A DNA stretch of 6,241 bases. Origin: Lysobacterales bacterium (GTDB lineage: Bacteria > Pseudomonadota > Gammaproteobacteria > Xanthomonadales > Marinicellaceae). The position numbers and the translations under genes are program-made. Positions 6,065 through 6,241 of the stretch are shown here, one piece after another; positions within the stretch are counted from its first letter, which is position 1, and every line of letters begins with the position of its first letter. The stretch lies in contig JALWML010000161.1 of the NCBI GenBank assembly GCA_027083915.1, positions 1-6,241 of the forward strand. The letters are read 5' to 3'. The notes below the pieces were generated by a model. It had not been told where the DNA came from. It was given only the letters and a program-made list of their open reading frames with translations, and made no database searches.

Positions 6065-6241
6065 ATGACTAACACGGCACAACATTCCTTTGCTTTTCGA
6101 TTGTGGATTCAATTACGCGGGTTATTGGCGATATTAATTGTATTATTTGGTGTTGTTGTCGGTGTTGTTTCACTTATTTTACCCAATGAGAGTTTATATA
6201 AAGATAAGGTTGTTTCTTTTTTATCAAAGCAATGGAATAAA
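6065..6241 (+). CDS. yhdP: N-terminus of a YhdP-like AsmA-family envelope protein, 3' end outside the window
   Basis: The ATG at 6065 comes three bases after the rng stop, and 59 codons stay open to the window edge. A short cytoplasmic stretch with Arg12 and Arg18 is followed by a single hydrophobic segment at about 19-39 and then a polar region with many charges (NESLYKDK), which is an N-in membrane anchor. This matches the layout of YhdP, a very long inner-membrane protein of the AsmA-like (TamB, YdbH, YhdP) group that helps carry phospholipids to the outer membrane. In E. coli and many other gammaproteobacteria yhdP directly follows rng. The visible sequence itself is too short to prove the family, so the name rests mainly on gene order. 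No clear ribosome binding site is seen. Confidence 0.7.
   Translation, partial: MTNTAQHSFAFRLWIQLRGLLAILIVLFGVVVGVVSLILPNESLYKDKVVSFLSKQWNK

Noticed and set aside
1..6241. CRISPR array, tRNA, rRNA, insertion sequence, attachment site or defence system
   Set aside because: No regularly spaced repeats, clover-leaf sequence, transposase or terminal inverted repeats were found; nearly all of the window is accounted for by housekeeping genes.

Overview
This 6.2-kb window is AT-rich chromosomal DNA with every gene on the plus strand. It looks like a gammaproteobacterium. The block rsfS-rlmH-maf-rng followed by the start of a YhdP-like gene is typical of that class, and the PurE, PurK, RlmH and RNase G proteins read as close relatives of the E. 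coli proteins. The low GC (about 35-40% in the stretches I counted) would suit a low-GC lineage such as the sulfur-oxidising SUP05/Thioglobus group and its symbiotic relatives. That assignment is a guess from composition and gene set, not something the sequence proves.

Layout. (1) Bases 2-421: the 3' part of an unrecognised, very AT-rich gene (about 28% GC by hand count) that runs in from outside the window. (2) Bases 520-2121: purE and purK, 6 bases apart, the two-step conversion of AIR to CAIR in de novo purine synthesis. (3) Bases 2228-3010: a short AMP nucleosidase-like gene with its own likely promoter and an (AAT)5 tract between ribosome binding site and start codon, closed by a clear Rho-independent terminator at 3040-3069. 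(4) Bases 3178-6061: a tight cluster rsfS, rlmH, maf, rng, with ATGA start/stop overlaps at two of the three junctions. (5) Bases 6065-6241: the first 59 codons of a membrane-anchored protein, most likely YhdP.

Functionally the left half is purine nucleotide metabolism: PurE and PurK build IMP, and thus AMP and GMP, while the AMP nucleosidase would split AMP to adenine and ribose 5-phosphate. The right half is ribosome and RNA housekeeping: RsfS silences the 50S subunit under starvation, RlmH methylates pseudouridine 1915 of 23S rRNA, Maf removes non-canonical nucleotides, RNase G matures 16S rRNA and decays mRNA, and YhdP acts in envelope lipid homeostasis. The terminator separates the two halves.

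I see no CRISPR array, tRNA, rRNA, insertion sequence, phage gene or toxin-antitoxin pair, and no convincing new system. The items most worth a second look are the Bacteroidetes-type short AMP nucleosidase beside purEK, the (AAT)5 spacer in its translation start region, and the compositionally odd partial gene at the left edge.
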